Origin: Lunularia cruciata
Lineage: Eukaryota > Streptophyta > Marchantiopsida > Lunulariales > Lunulariaceae
NCBI GenBank assembly: GCA_948567375.1
Contig: OX419760.1
Location: forward strand, 8,556,001 to 8,620,000
Length of the DNA stretch: 64,000 bases
Direction: 5' to 3'
Part shown: positions 44,379-56,588 of the stretch, in pieces
How the letters are laid out: each line of letters begins with the position of its first letter
Numbering within the stretch: position 1 is the first letter of the stretch
The notes under the pieces: model-generated
Database searches by the model: none
Seen by the model: only the letters and a program-made list of their open reading frames with translations
Told to the model about the DNA's origin: nothing
Program-made: the position numbers and the translations under genes

Positions 44379-45856
44379 ATCAATCTTGGAGGCATATTCA
44401 CAAGCCTCTCATGGTGTTGGTTTGGCATCCACCACCCCCGTTGATACTGGAGCTTTTGCCTTCTTCTTCCTCTTGCTCCTTGTAGAAATCAAACCACTAT
44501 TAAGCTTCTTTCTCAAAGTAGGATTCAAAGCAATCAATTGCCCCACTGTGATGTTAGCCTTGTGACTACCAACATCCTCCAAGACATTGTAGTTCCATTG
44601 TTGCTTTGAGATCAAGAAGTCCTCCATCCCCAACTTCTTCCTTGGAGTCTTTGTTGTTGATGGTGTTGAAGTGCTTGTGCAAGTGCTCCTAATAGGCATA
44701 GGAGTATCTTGGCTAGGAGTAAATCCTTGAGAAGAGTGCACATCCTCTGCAAACCGAGCTCTCTTCTTCTCTTGTGCCAAAAGCTCCAAATTAAGACTCT
44801 TGGAGTTTGAGCACTCTCCTTTCTCATACTTGCTCTCAACCACATCTATTGATGTTATCTCCTTACCTTTATTTAGATTATGCGCCACTTGGGTTTCACT
44901 ACCTCCCTCTTTCCCTCTATTGGCTCTTTCATAACCCCTTCTTCCATGGTAAGTGGAATTTGGGCAATTCCTTAGGATGCGACCTCTTCCTCCACAACCA
45001 AAACAATTTCTCTCATTAAAATTGTTGGTTAGTTTGCCTCCTCTATATGGATAACTTCCATAACTCCTAGGTCCTCTCCCCACATTCTGATCCACCTCTC
45101 TCTTCTCCCATAGTTGCACCACATTGATCTTGAGATTTGCAAGTTGTTCTATGATGATTTGAAGTGGATCCTTTGGTGGAGGTGCAAGAACTATAGCAAC
45201 TACTACTTGTGGTGCAATCCTTGCACCAAAGTATTAAAAGTTCCACCATACTTGTAACCTTGAGGAGGATGCACAACCTCCTTCACCACCAAATCACTCT
45301 CATCCCCTTCTAAACTCTCCTCCATATGAATTCCAATCTTGATAGCTTCAACCTTGGAAGAAGGTTTCTCATATCTCACCTTGCTTCTAATTTGTGGTCT
45401 CAATCTTCCCATAAAATTCTCGATGAGCATGGCCCCTATGCCAATCATAGTAGTCTCCATATCATCCCCCCCCCTTCCTCAACACTATGCAAAATCTGGA
45501 CTCTTACTTCTCCACTCTTTCCACATAGACTCTCACTTTCTCTCCATCTCCTTGTTTAAGAAAGGTAACCTCACTCATCAATCTCTCCTAACTCTCATCA
45601 CTCTCATCCGGAAGAAAGTTCTCAATGAGTGTTGAAGTCAAACTCTCCTAAGACTTTTCTTCCCCATCTCTCCTCTCTCTCTTTTGGTATTCAGACTCAT
45701 ACCATGTAAGTATTGCATCCTCAAAGAACTTTGGTAATAATTAGGCTCACTCATTCTTCCTCCTCTAATTGTGTCCTATGCAAGATCTCTTGAAGTCTCT
45801 CACAAAGGCCTCCACATCTTCTCCATCCTTGCCAAAGAAAACCGGAAGTTCTCCAT
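44379..45856 (-). pseudogene. A3 gag
   Basis: Minus-strand ATG at 45854-45856 matches the A2 gag start. The capsid region is broken by frameshifts but readable (MGRLRPQIRSKVRYEKP). The second half (44409-45122) is open and carries the knuckle CFGCGGRGRILRNC, whose His is replaced by Arg. It keeps CAA and CGA at the two places where A2 has TAA and TGA, which proves the direction of those A2 changes. Confidence 0.9.
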
Positions 45857-46083
45857 CTTAACTCCTCACTATCTTTCTTTTCTCTCAAATTTTTTTTTCT
45901 TTTCTCTCACTCTATAACTAATAGAGTATACACATGACTAACACCATCTGAGAATTATCTACCTTAGGGAACACAAAAGGTTCAGGTTGCTCTAGAATTT
46001 CTATAGCAACATCAAATCCTAGAGTGCATATTAATGAACTCTCATGGATAGTTTATCAATAAGTTGAAAGATTATCTCTATCA

Positions 46084-46500
46084 CTAATCTTGAGAAATAG
46101 TTGATGAAGGTGATAGTATTTCTATAGTTGTACTAAGACTCTCTCCAAGATCCTTTACCAAAGTCTCCAAAAGTGTTTTTACTCCACTACACTCATGTCC
46201 TTTTGGAAGTCCTTCCACTCCACAAACCTCACACAACTCCTTGGTCTTAGATCTTCTCCCTCCTAATCTTGGTGAAGAAGGTCCAACATGCAAACCCAAG
46301 TCAAGTAAGCCTCTCTTTTCTCTCAATCTCTTGCTCTCAAAATTCAATGGATATGAACTTGCCTTATGTCCCTTCTGTCCACATAAAAAGCACTTATACT
46401 CACTCTTTCTTCCCAATGGTGTAGGTTTTTGGATCCTCTCAACACTCTTTTCAAATTTTATTCTAAACTCTCTTCTCCTCAAATCCATCCCTATAATCAT
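46084..46500 (-). pseudogene. A3 copy of the extra zinc-knuckle frame
   Basis: Minus-strand frame of 138 codons from MIIGMDLRRREF to a stop at the same place as in A2. The first knuckle reads CFLCGQKGHKASSY, so its last Cys is lost. The second cluster CEVCGVEGLPKGHEC is unchanged, and the segment around it (GLLDLGLHVGPSSPRLGG) is identical to A2. Conservation between two otherwise diverged copies supports a real coding frame in the ancestor. Confidence 0.6.
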
Positions 46501-47407
46501 CTCAAACCGTTGGGGAACCTTGTATAGCCTTAATTTCTACTCTTGGTGACCCTCTATGTTCCCAAGATGAGTCTAAACACTCAAACATGTTTTTTGTTGC
46601 TCTCACACTCCTCATGTATGAAATCTAAACTCTGCAAAATTGACCATTCCTCACAATGTCAATCAAATCTTGCAACAAGTATGTTACAATCCTCTGAAAT
46701 TTTTCAAACTTGATCACAACTCTAGGTTATCTCTCCTTGCAAAATTTCAAATCTTTTTGTTGAGCCGTTTGCCCTAGGCACCTTTCTATTCAGCACACAT
46801 ATTTCAGATTTGGTCAAAAAACCACCCCACTCACTTTAAAAACTTATAACTCTCTACTCAAGAATGATCTCTATCTAATCTTTGTCTCAACAGGTAGGAT
46901 ACAATGCACTAAATTTTATTGAAAAGTTTCATTACAATCCCTTGAAAATTGAAGAAATGATAGACTCTATAAAAAATTTCAAAGAGCATGCAGTTGCAGG
47001 AGCAATTTACCCTATCAATTTTCAAAAATTCTAGCCTAGTGTTCATAACAGCTCTCACAATAGTTTCAAGTGTGCTAACTAAAGGATAACCCAAGCTATC
47101 ATGCGTAGAAATTTCAAGTCCAGATCCTAAACTTGAGATTTTGCCCAAAATCACCTTAATCCCCAAAATCTGCACTCCACCTCACACAATCTCTCCAAAT
47201 CCTCTCAAATGTACAAGATGTACAAAATCACCTCAAAGACATCATAATGAAATACATGGTATAAAAATGGGTCCAAATTCTCCGACATAAGTTCAGCTCC
47301 TAAAGTTCTCTCCAAGTGAGCTCTCATAGCCTCCTTCTGTCTAACATAGAATTGTACGTGGAACATTATCTTGCCTTCTAGAGAGGTCTCGGCAACCGAA
47401 CCAAAAA

Positions 47408-48105
47408 TGTGAGCCGGCCTGTCTCTCACTCAAGATGAACCTCTAATGGCTATTATGGTAGCACACCATGGACTAAGAAAGCAAGGAACCCCAACTCCAA
47501 CACACTCCTCCAAGGCTAACACTCCAAGACTCAAGACATAGCTCACTAGAGAACTCAATAAGAGAGATAGTTGCAAATGAAAAGATGATGAGTACTTCCT
47601 CACCCCTTGTTTATATACTTGTGAAATAATTACGCACCAAAGTTACTAATTACTGGAGTAACTCAAGTTACTAGACTAAAAGTCATGTAAAGTCAAAAAG
47701 TAAAAAGGAATATCCATCCACATGGGCATATTCCACTAAGCATGTGATCTTATCTTGACCCAACCACTAAGTCAAGGATTCCTTCACATGGGCTATCCTT
47801 GGACTGTAGAAGAATCCAAAACAAAAAGGCTTGTGGGCCCAAGAGTTCTCAACTCTTTCCTCAAAGCAAAAACCTAAGAATAATATCAAGTCAACACACT
47901 AGAATCCAAAATAGTGGTGCTCATCTTTTCCACTTCCTCTAAAGTAAGGTCTCCTCTATCTTAGCTATGACTAACTTTAGCTAATCATGATTAATGTAGA
48001 ACTATCATTTATCTCTATATAAATAATATCTCTCAAGTACTTGTAATACCAAGTTAAATATCACAATACCACACACATGCACATACCACACAAATGGGTG
48101 TTACA
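47408..48105 (-). repeat. A3 5' LTR (698 bp)
   Basis: Inverted A LTR: in plus orientation it starts TGTGAGCC and ends GGGTGTTACA. It is slightly longer than the A2 LTRs and has a short ACATACCACAC-like duplication near 48082. The primer site lies at 47385-47403. Confidence 0.95.
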
Positions 48106-48290
48106 AGACAAAAAGCCAATGAGTGTCACTTGGAGTCTCTTAGCTAGAGTGGGTATGGCTTGATTGTTATCAATGCCCAATTTTTGGTAGATTGTTGAGT
48201 GAAAGATCAAATATTGATTTGATTTGAGTTGAGTTGATTTGAGTTGATGAAGAACTGATTTATTGTGGCACTTTAGAGTTCATGTATGAC
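48106..48290 (+). repeat. Family E leader-like repeat
   Basis: Aligns with the minus strand of about 8190-8360 (shared landmarks AAAAGCCAA, TGGAGTCTC, CTAGAGTGGGT and ATTGAGTGA/TTGAGTGA). It is the flank into which A3 inserted. Confidence 0.6.
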
Positions 48291-49813
48291 TTATGTGTGA
48301 GTTGTGCTTCTATAGTGTATGATGTTGATAACAATGTATATTGTGTAGTGGTGTATATACGCACAACATCTTAGGTGGAGCAATATCTTCTTTACATCAA
48401 ACATCATATCCTTTCTCTAGAAGTGAGGGAAGAGATAATTTAACTTATTATCTATGGTTTTACAACCCTTTTTCAATTCAATTCAATTCTTTTCTTTGAG
48501 ATCTTCTCATGTGCACTTGTCCTTCCAATCTCAAGTATCCTTGTAGAATTTCATATAACATGCATACTTCTTGTATAATCTATCTCTTGTCATAGATTCT
48601 ACAAACCTTTTCCATGCCATACCAAATATGTAGCCATGTAACTAGAAGCTATGCTCTTTTGAATTGATTTTTTGCAATTGACTCTTATAACTAGTGTGAA
48701 ATTCTCTTGATCTTCTAAATAATCTAAAATCTACCCATAATAATAATACATCATGAAAACCTTTCATCTTCTACTTTCATTTTTCTTTTGGTGGAACGAG
48801 CAAAAGAAAAGGTAACCATTTTCTTGAGTTGATCTTGGAAAGTGCCGTATTTAGGAGATATACAAGACTTGAATTGGGATTGAGACAAGGATCTACATGG
48901 GAACAATGACTTGGATTTGGCGAGTGTGAATGGTTGTCCTCCATGTTTTCTACTAGTGCAATTTTATGAATGCAGAGTACTACAATTCAAGATGGAAATG
49001 GTTCGCGGTGCTTAGTGTTTGCACATCTATTAACTCTCAATGGCGCACACCAAATCTCACTCCCTAAATTTCAATTGATATGTCAACAACAACATGCAAC
49101 GGAATCAATTCAATTATCTCACTTTGGATCTATTCACCAACATGAATTTGGGATTTTGAAAGGGAAATTTTCAAATATCTCAAGTGTGTAGGATGTGCAT
49201 GTAATTGTTCCATGTAGCTCTTCTTATTACTCTAATTTTCCCTTGACCCATTCTCATAACTCTATTTTGTCATTTTATAATATATGTGTTAGTATTTTGA
49301 CCAATATCCTTCTTCTATTCTTTCAGAAAACACCCTATAAACTCTATAAATGAAACCACTCCCAAACTCATACCTAAATTTCATCACCCATACCCAAATT
49401 TCATCATCCGGATAATTTTTTATGGATGGTATTTAGTTATTGGCACTTTCTTTTTGGGTATCCGTAATTTTTTTGAAACGGACGTCCTTACCCATAGCGT
49501 TCTATCATTCTTAACTATAGAAATCCACTAATGAAAGGACAGCAAAAACTTTTGAGCTCCAACCCTAAGAATCGGGTCCAGCTTGCAAGTTTCTAGCAAT
49601 CCTAGAAACATCTTTTATGACATTTTGCAGCAAAACCGGTGTCCATGAGCCGGTAATCAACCGGTGTGCAGTGTGCACTAAAACTATCAAGATTAGAAAC
49701 ATGGGCGGTGCTTGTAGAAACCATTGGGACTAGAAACTTGGGTGTTGCTCGGAGCATTCGGGTTAGAAACCCTAAGGAAATCGGATAGAAATGTCTGTCC
49801 AAACGTTATATAC
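48291..49813. other. No gene recognised
   Basis: AT-rich with short frames only, including a 73-codon plus-strand frame at 48970-49191 with no known motif. No LTR ends or RNA gene seen. Confidence 0.4.
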
Positions 49814-49996
49814 AAGGAAAAATGAAGGATGGGAAGACCCCATCAAGCCAGACAAGGGAGAGACAAAAAAAAGGTAACATGGGGCTAAACTCCAATAGCG
49901 TTTATATAAGAAATATGCCCTACCGGACCTAAGATATCCAAACTATGCAAATCGTATGGTCTCCACACAATTGGAGCATCCGAAGATCCAAAACAA
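49814..49996 (-). mobile_element. 5'-truncated LINE tail
   Basis: Matches the 3' end of the LINE at 55697-55935 on the same strand. The minus strand encodes the same final residues (IVWRPYDLHSLDILGPVGHI) and then the 3' untranslated tail ending at the shared GGAAAAATGAAGGATGG (plus strand). Only about 180 bases of the 3' end are present, as expected for a 5'-truncated insertion. It lacks the 70-base minisatellite of the larger copy. Confidence 0.8.
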
Positions 49997-50542
49997 ACGG
50001 GAAACAGAATCTAGTAAACTAGTCGGACCCCGAAAGTGAAAGATAAATTGTATAATTTTGATCTCAACCCTAAGAACCAGTTTGCATCCAACTTGCGCAT
50101 TGATGTCCTCTCAACCACATTTGTTATGACTGTCTTTGCCACGTGAGGGCAAGAGCAATCCCCAATAACTAAACTAATTCAGGCAACATCATTCAACTAG
50201 GGTTGGGACTCATCGTTCTGACGGAGTGGTGGGTCTTGGAATGTCAAGTACTAGACGAATCAGGGACTGGGTGCACGACACCCGGCGGAAAGTACTGTTA
50301 TAGAAGTAGATGTACATGCGCCTGGCCTTTGTGATAGGACCGGACGGAAAGACACAATTTTCTTATTATATAGTAGATTAATTCAAATAAAGTTTAACAT
50401 CCGTGCTCATGTTGTTGATAAACTCGTGAGAATCTCACCTCTACTTCATAAAATTGAAACTTTGCACTTTAATTTCTCTAGACCCCATCTTCCGTTAATT
50501 ATTAGATTCCAAGAAAACGTCCCATTTTATTGATCTCATCAT
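49997..50542. other. No gene recognised
   Basis: No frame above chance and no motif recognised. Confidence 0.35.
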
Positions 50543-50667
50543 TTATGCTCCTAGGTTAGTCAACGACCCATACTCTGGCCTTCGAAATGCATTCGTACTG
50601 TAGGGGTCCGCGTCCTTCATAAACTTATCCATAAGCAGATTGTCGTTCAAAAAGTCCCCAATTGCAT
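50543..50667 (-). CDS. Possible orphan terminal exon
   Basis: On the minus strand a pyrimidine-rich tract ending TAG precedes 125 open bases (phase 2 start) encoding FLNDNLLMDKFMKDADPYST then NAFRRPEYGSLTNLGA and a TAA. The composition looks like real protein and unlike the retroelements around it. No partner exon was found upstream, and I do not recognise the family. It could be a gene fragment or chance. Confidence 0.2.
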
Positions 50668-52127
50668 CTATGTAAGAGGAACCGAAACATTTGCATTCAT
50701 TTGCTAGTACATAAAACATATCTCACTGATCTTTCATCTTTCATACATATCTCATGGCGTTTGGTCGATACTACTCTTGGAACAGGTGAAACACATATAC
50801 TAAAGTAGAAGTTAGATCATGTTAATGGACTTAGTCCCGTATCTTCCCATTGTCCTAAGATATCGAAATATATAGTTGTATCCCAACATGTTTAACATCT
50901 TTCTCATGTTTGGACGTAATTGAGAAAGATGGAGATGAAATCAAAGAGGAGGATAAATGTTCTCTTTCAATTCAACATCGTTCTCTAAAGATATGAATGT
51001 CAACCTTCGATATACAACAGTATATTTTCATTCCAATTTGAAAATTGCGCGGATGATTCACCAAACACTAACTTTCTTCTTTCATTTTCATCTAATCATC
51101 GATGACGAGAAGTACTGGGAGAGTCCGAGTTAAATATGTTGCAGAAGTTGCACCTTTATCGTGTGCAATTGTCGAGGCAAGGGCAATAACCACAGTCCAA
51201 GTGACCAGAACCGTACGTGAGCAACTGGAAGTGCAACTGGACACGATACCTACGTGTACTCCCCCCACACCACTAAGTACTGCAGTTGTACTGGACTGAG
51301 TACGCAAGTCTCATTCGCTACAGTAGGTTGTATAGCTGGCAATGCCATGCTGACTTGGTTGTGTCTCCAAGTCACCCTGTTGCTTGGGTCCAACACAGTA
51401 CCAAACCACGTAAGGTCTACCCCAGACTGAATGTTCGGGGAGTGCCCACAAACAAGCATTTGTCCGCTCAGATGTTTAGAATGTAGTACAAGTCCATTTC
51501 GTGCAGGAGAAAACAAACTATCCACCAAGTATAATAACTCGCTCTTATATTCATCCTTTAGATACCTAATGAGATTATTATTTCAAGATTTATATTATGA
51601 TGTAAAAATAATAAAAACTACAGAAAAAGATAAAATATCTTGGATACCAAAGGGAAAATAAATGTCATTTCATTACAAATATAGTTAGGTAGTAAAATGC
51701 AAGTTGGTCTACGCTAGTTGGATGCCCATACCATGAATTTATTCAGAATAATATTAATTCAAGTATGATTCCGATATCCTTTCTCTATAAATATATTCAT
51801 ATCATCTGCGATTTATCAAATTCGATATATTCACCAACAATAATCTATTGTATAACTTGGGCTTTCCGATAAACCCCATTTTCAGGTGGTGATGCGGATA
51901 TAGCAAACTAATTCAAAGAGGGCGGAGTGCCAGTGAAATCACCATGTTATCTAATACGAAAACTAACGAAATTTCCATGCGTAGATTTCGGGAATGCTGG
52001 AACCAGGAAAATAGAGGCATAACCCGCAAAAAGATCGAGTGAAATGAAGGTTCCAGCATATTCCTTCGAAACATTGCCACGGTGGTTGCAAAGTAGTTTG
52101 ACCTGGCCATCGGTTGCTCTATTTTAG
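50668..52127. other. No gene recognised
   Basis: Overlapping open frames on both strands at 51092-51528 have no recognisable domain, and their frames shadow each other. No repeat shared with the rest of the window was seen. Confidence 0.35.
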
Positions 52128-52131
52128 TCTA

Positions 52132-52150
52132 TTTAATTTAATTTAATTTT
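52132..52150 (+). repeat. Short TTTAA microsatellite
   Basis: Nearly four copies of TTTAA, followed by an AT-rich palindromic stretch. Confidence 0.8.
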
Positions 52151-52874
52151 AAAATCAAAATTTTAAAACCTAATGTATGCCATAATAGCCAAGACTCCAG
52201 CTCAGACTCTGGACGTCCTAGAGCTATGGCCAGGACGGGATTGCGCGTGTGGAGACCTTCACTCGTCCTTTCGTACACTTGATGCATTTGGATTTCGTTA
52301 GTGCGATGGAATATCCGGTAGTTGGTTTTGCTGAGTCAATCGGATGATAGATCGATCTGGTAGGGGTCGCCTAGGTCCTATTTCATTGTTGATGATATGT
52401 GAGATCTTTGCAACTTTTAAGGTTGCTCAGTAAGAATCACATGTGAATTCCTTCGTCCGGAACCGATCTTCGCCGTCGCCGATCCCAGGTCGGTTTTTAA
52501 GTTGCAAATTTGATTTCCCCTTCTGTTGTCAAGTCAATGTTCCGCTGTTGATCTCGGCTTTTTCTCGTTTTCCCCAGCATTTATGGTTCTTATGTCCTCT
52601 GTGTCATTACCAGCTAATATTCTAATTGTCGGTAATAGGGCTGTGGCTTCTATAATTTGATGCATTCTGTGACAGTGCCTTAATTGTATTGTTTAGATTT
52701 CACTGTGTTGGCCAAGCCCTAGTTTTCTCTCTGGAGAAGTAGTGCATCACAGTTTGGGGTTGAGATTGAGATCAGAACTGTATGCCGCTGGCTCCTCTTC
52801 TTATGCAGGAATTAGGCAAATAACGGGGGCCACTCGTACGCGAATGCGTTAAGGGTACTAGTAGTGTTTTTACT

Positions 52875-54870
52875 ATGGGTCGGTTCAATGGTGGAGATGT
52901 TATATTTCATTTGCTGCTAGTTGGATCTCTATGCCATCTTTCGCTCGCAATTCGAGCTCCTGAAATTCATTTGAAGAAAAGCATTGTCGAGGAGAAGCCG
53001 AGGAAGTTAGCTACGTTTGCTCTGGGAAGCTTTTGGAGGGGGGAAGCGGTGTTTGGATGTCTTCAGGGAGTGGTGAGAACTCGGGTGGGGTACTGTGGAG
53101 GGATCAAGGTCAATCCTGATTACCACAACATCGGCGATCATGCGGAATCCGTTGAGGTGTGTGATGGATTCTTCAATCTTTAGCTTCATCTTTCCACCTT
53201 TGGTATGTTTTATCCACTTTGTAAGTCCTCGATTTTCAATGAGTACCCAGGACCTTACAAATTGAGGACTTCTACTTGTAGCAGAAGCTTCAGTCTAAAT
53301 TGAATCCTCTTTGAACCGTCCTGTTTAGTTTTTTATTGAGTTGCTAAGTCTTGGTTATTCTCGGCATTGAGAGGTTTTGAAGTATCAGGTAGATGCAAGT
53401 GCTTACCTTTCCCCACTAAGGCGTTACTCTTGCTGCACCAGTTCTGAAAGGTCTAATTTTACCTCCATTCGCAGATCGAGTACGACTCCTCAGTCATAAG
53501 ATATGAACAATTACTCGACGTATTCTGGGCGAGTCACGATCCTACGCAAACCTTTGGGCAAGGCCCGGATGTTGGAGAGCAGTACAGGTAGGTGCTGTGA
53601 GATGTCATGGATCTCAGGATTTTTACAATGAGGAACAAGTTTCTGATTTTCAGTAGCTGTCATCCGCAGTGTTTGATGTCAAGGTCCTCTAAGTTGCATC
53701 CTCTGGCTGAATTTATGTATTCAAACCTTCACACTGGATGCTTTTTCTGATTTGATAGGCTTCAATTAGCGGGTTGTGTAGGGCCAGTAGTTCACCTATC
53801 GCATGCATGAAGTACTGCCAGTACCTTCTGTTGCCATATCTCTTTCTGGTCACTATCACTTGTAATGTGCAGTGTTTCCCCTCACCGTTCGTCTGAGTTC
53901 CCTCAATTAGCTGCTCTTTGACCTGAACCCTTAGATATCTTTCTGGCAGATTGTACTGATATGTTACAGCTTGAATTACATACAGATCAATTATTTTCAC
54001 TCAGGACGATGAGGAAGTAAGGCTTGCTAGTCTCAGTAAGCAGAGAGAACAAACAAGACTGACCGAGCAGATGGTCCTCACAAAAATCGTCCCTCTTGTT
54101 ATGTTTTATCCAGCGGAAGCAGAACATCAGGTAAGCTCTCTCAAACCGATGTTCCATCAGCTGACCCGGTCGAAGTAGATAGTGAATCTAAATCTTGACT
54201 AATATCATGTTCTTCTTGAATAGTCGAGGATAAATTTGTAACAGAACTAAAGAATCCTAGTACACAGGAAACCGGTGGTTGCTTATAGGAGTTCAGATGG
54301 TAGTTGGACTTAAGAACTTTTTACCAAAATTAATCTCTGATACTTCGGATCAGTGGGATCACTCAAAGCAGCGAGATTGTAACCTTCGTACAGGTTGCTG
54401 GCTTTCCATGAATCTCGTTCCCCGTGTCTACGATGTAGTGAAACCTGAGAAGCAATACCTCAGCAAGTATTTTTCAGTGATCATGTGAATAATAAAACCT
54501 TCACTCACATTCGTTAGAAAGAGGGGCTTGTCTGCTTGTAGCCTGAGTCATGGACCCTCGTTCAGTGCTCGGAAACTAAGTGCCCTGTCCGGCAATAAGT
54601 AAAACTATCTCCGGGACTTTCTTATCGTACAAGCTATTTGAACTAATTATTATCAAACTTGTGCAGAAATTCGTCCTGAGGAGAAATCCATTGCTGCTTC
54701 AGTTGCTGGGAGAATCGACTGATTTTGAGCTTATCAATTCTACCACTGCAAGCAAAATGAACAGCTACGTGGCTGGCATGTGTCCTCAGCCAGTGTCAAA
54801 GCTGATAGAAGCTAAAATTCGCCCACTCCTGAATAGCAGACCTAAGTTGCTTCGACTATTTGGGGAATAG
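52875..54870 (+). CDS. MSRA5: Methionine sulfoxide reductase A, plant MSRA5 type (4 exons)
   Basis: Exons 52875-53156, 53475-53587, 53986-54130 and 54667-54870 join in phase to 247 codons, and every intron is GT...AG. An N-terminal hydrophobic segment ([18 protein letters not shown]) looks like a signal peptide. The MsrA core reads [38 protein letters not shown], then [17 protein letters not shown] and [12 protein letters not shown]. MsrA reduces methionine-S-sulfoxide in proteins, normally through the Cys of GCFW. Here that residue is Ser52 (GSFW), as I recall for the plant MSRA5 subgroup, so canonical catalysis is doubtful. The C-terminus keeps a Cys (AGMCPQP). A possible 5' UTR intron runs from about 52489 (CAG/GTCGG) to 52809 (TTATGCAG). 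It is the only intact host gene in the window. Confidence 0.9.
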
Positions 54871-55531
54871 CGCATGCAAGGTGATCTTGTATTGCCTTCC
54901 ATCGTGGCCAACTTGATATATGCCCCAAATGTATAGATTTTGAGTTGTAAACCCGCTCAGCGCAATTTTGCAGAGCGGTTAATAGGCAAGCCTTTCAGAC
55001 ATCCACTGTGCTACACTATTTCTGCATATTTTCTACGGCGTAGGGCTCATTGTATACAATGTGTATTAAATGTAATGTACAGAAGGTACTGAAAGGATGG
55101 CAATTCATGGTTGGTTCTGGTTTCCCGTGTAAACCACCTCACCATATGTATGGGTCTTTTAAACGAAAGAGGGTGCTCATGGTGACGCACGTTGTAACAT
55201 CAGCTAGCAAATTTCGGTCCAAATCAGTCCAAAGTACAAGTTCCATAGGCTTTACGTCGGTTGCTAGAGATATTGGTAGCCCTGCTAAGTTGGAAAACAT
55301 GACTGCCACGACTCTTGTGGCAATTGCTCACCGTATGTCTACCCTCCAGTTTAGCTTGATGTAGTAGAATTCGGGGCTAGATTATGAGCCGGAATCAAGT
55401 ATATGAAGAGCAGATCTTAGGTCTCTGAGATGATTAGCTCCCTCGATCTTTATACATGCTGTTAGAAGAGTATAATGCAACATTGTGCTAAGACTACTGT
55501 CCCCGTGACTACTGTTCACATGAGTTACACG
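54871..55531 (+). other. Probable msrA 3' flank
   Basis: No further gene. ATTAAATGTAAT near 55065 could act in polyadenylation. GCTCACCGTATGTCTACC at about 55328 recurs in the minisatellite at 55722-55791. Confidence 0.4.
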
Positions 55532-55657
55532 TTTGACAATGAGTTACACGTTAGCACGTTTAGATTCAAAGGTGTGCTCTAAGAGTATGCTCGTTTTGAC
55601 AATGAGTTACACGTTAGCACGTTTAGATTCAAAGGTGTGCTCTAAGAGTATGCTCGT
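55532..55657 (+). repeat. Perfect 63-bp tandem duplication
   Basis: 55532-55594 and 55595-55657 are identical by eye (each starts TTTGACAATGAG and ends TATGCTCGT). The absence of mismatches points to a recent duplication. Confidence 0.95.
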
Positions 55658-55721
55658 GTACTTATATAATCCCAGTTTTTGCAAAAGGCGATCGTGTAGG
55701 AAAAATGAAGGATGGAAGACC

Positions 55722-55791
55722 CCATCGTATGCTCACCGTATGTCTACCCCACCGTATGTCTACCCCATCGTATGCTCACCGTATGTCTACC
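55722..55791 (+). repeat. Minisatellite in the LINE 3' tail
   Basis: A 27-base unit (55722-55748), a 16-base partial unit (55749-55764) and the 27-base unit again (55765-55791). All are built on CCGTATGTCTACC. The other LINE tail at 49814 lacks this insertion. Confidence 0.9.
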
Positions 55792-56588
55792 CCATCAAGC
55801 CGTACAAGGGAGAGACAAAAAAGGTAACATAGAGCTAAGCCCCAATAGAGTCTATATGAGAAATCTGCCCTACCGCACCTAAGATATCCAAGCTACCCAA
55901 GTCGTACGGTCTACACACAATTGGAGTATCCGAAGAAACATCATCTAATGTGATTGCACCAGCCATTGCCCTCTGTAGAGCAATGGACACACGCTGTCTA
56001 AAATATACTACAAAGTATGAAAGTGAGTGGTACCCCCTAACGCCTAACATGATAAGCTCTCACCCACTCCCTGACAAATGTGTCAAATGCCGTGTCCATT
56101 GTTCCATATAACTCCAAGGCTAGAGGAACAAAGAGGTGACCTCGCTGCATGATCCTATACTTGGAGACCTTGCAACCTGCTATTGCACTCGCCACCCATC
56201 TAGGGGGATTGGTAATCACTCCCTCCGAAATTGTATCACGTGTAGGGTCCGTCACCACGATATCCACTACTATCACCTGATCATCTCGGACCAAGTATAA
56301 GTCTGCCCTGACACGTGTCGTCTACAAAGCATATGAACGCTCCATCCAAGCCAAGTATCCACTCTCTCGTGCCATAGCAAACACTATGTCCCTAATGGCA
56401 TCATGGGTAGCTATCCTCTGTCCTCCAAAAGGACACCGTGTCATGTGGACCGCCGTTGCATCTAGTGTAGAACCACACTCACAAGTGAATAATGAAGATG
56501 CAAACCTAGGCGAAACCTCATCGCTGTAGAGAAAGTAGCTGGTGCGAGTCGGAATGCCCTAATGCTCGGTCGAGCTAGGATCCAAGAG

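Larger units (their letters stand above)
41216..48105 (-). mobile_element. Family A3: minus-strand element with truncated 3' LTR
   Basis: Inverted copy of family A. Parts in transcription order: 5' LTR 47408-48105, primer site 47385-47403, leader frames, gag, protease, RT, RNase H, integrase, polypurine tract, and 3' LTR cut to 341 bp (41216-41556) where A1's LTR abuts. About 600 bases between RNase H and the integrase core are deleted. Stops and frameshifts are more numerous than in A2. The 5' flank (48106 on) is a family E-type repeat. Confidence 0.93.

Noticed and set aside
51092-51528. Overlapping frames on both strands as a host gene
   Set aside because: No domain, no splice structure and frames that mirror each other; nothing separates them from chance.
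54279-54488. Extra msrA exon or separate small gene
   Set aside because: It lies in intron 3; the flanking exons join in phase without it and it has no MsrA similarity.
55722-55791. CRISPR-like array
   Set aside because: Units are directly adjacent without spacers and the DNA is plant nuclear; it is a minisatellite.
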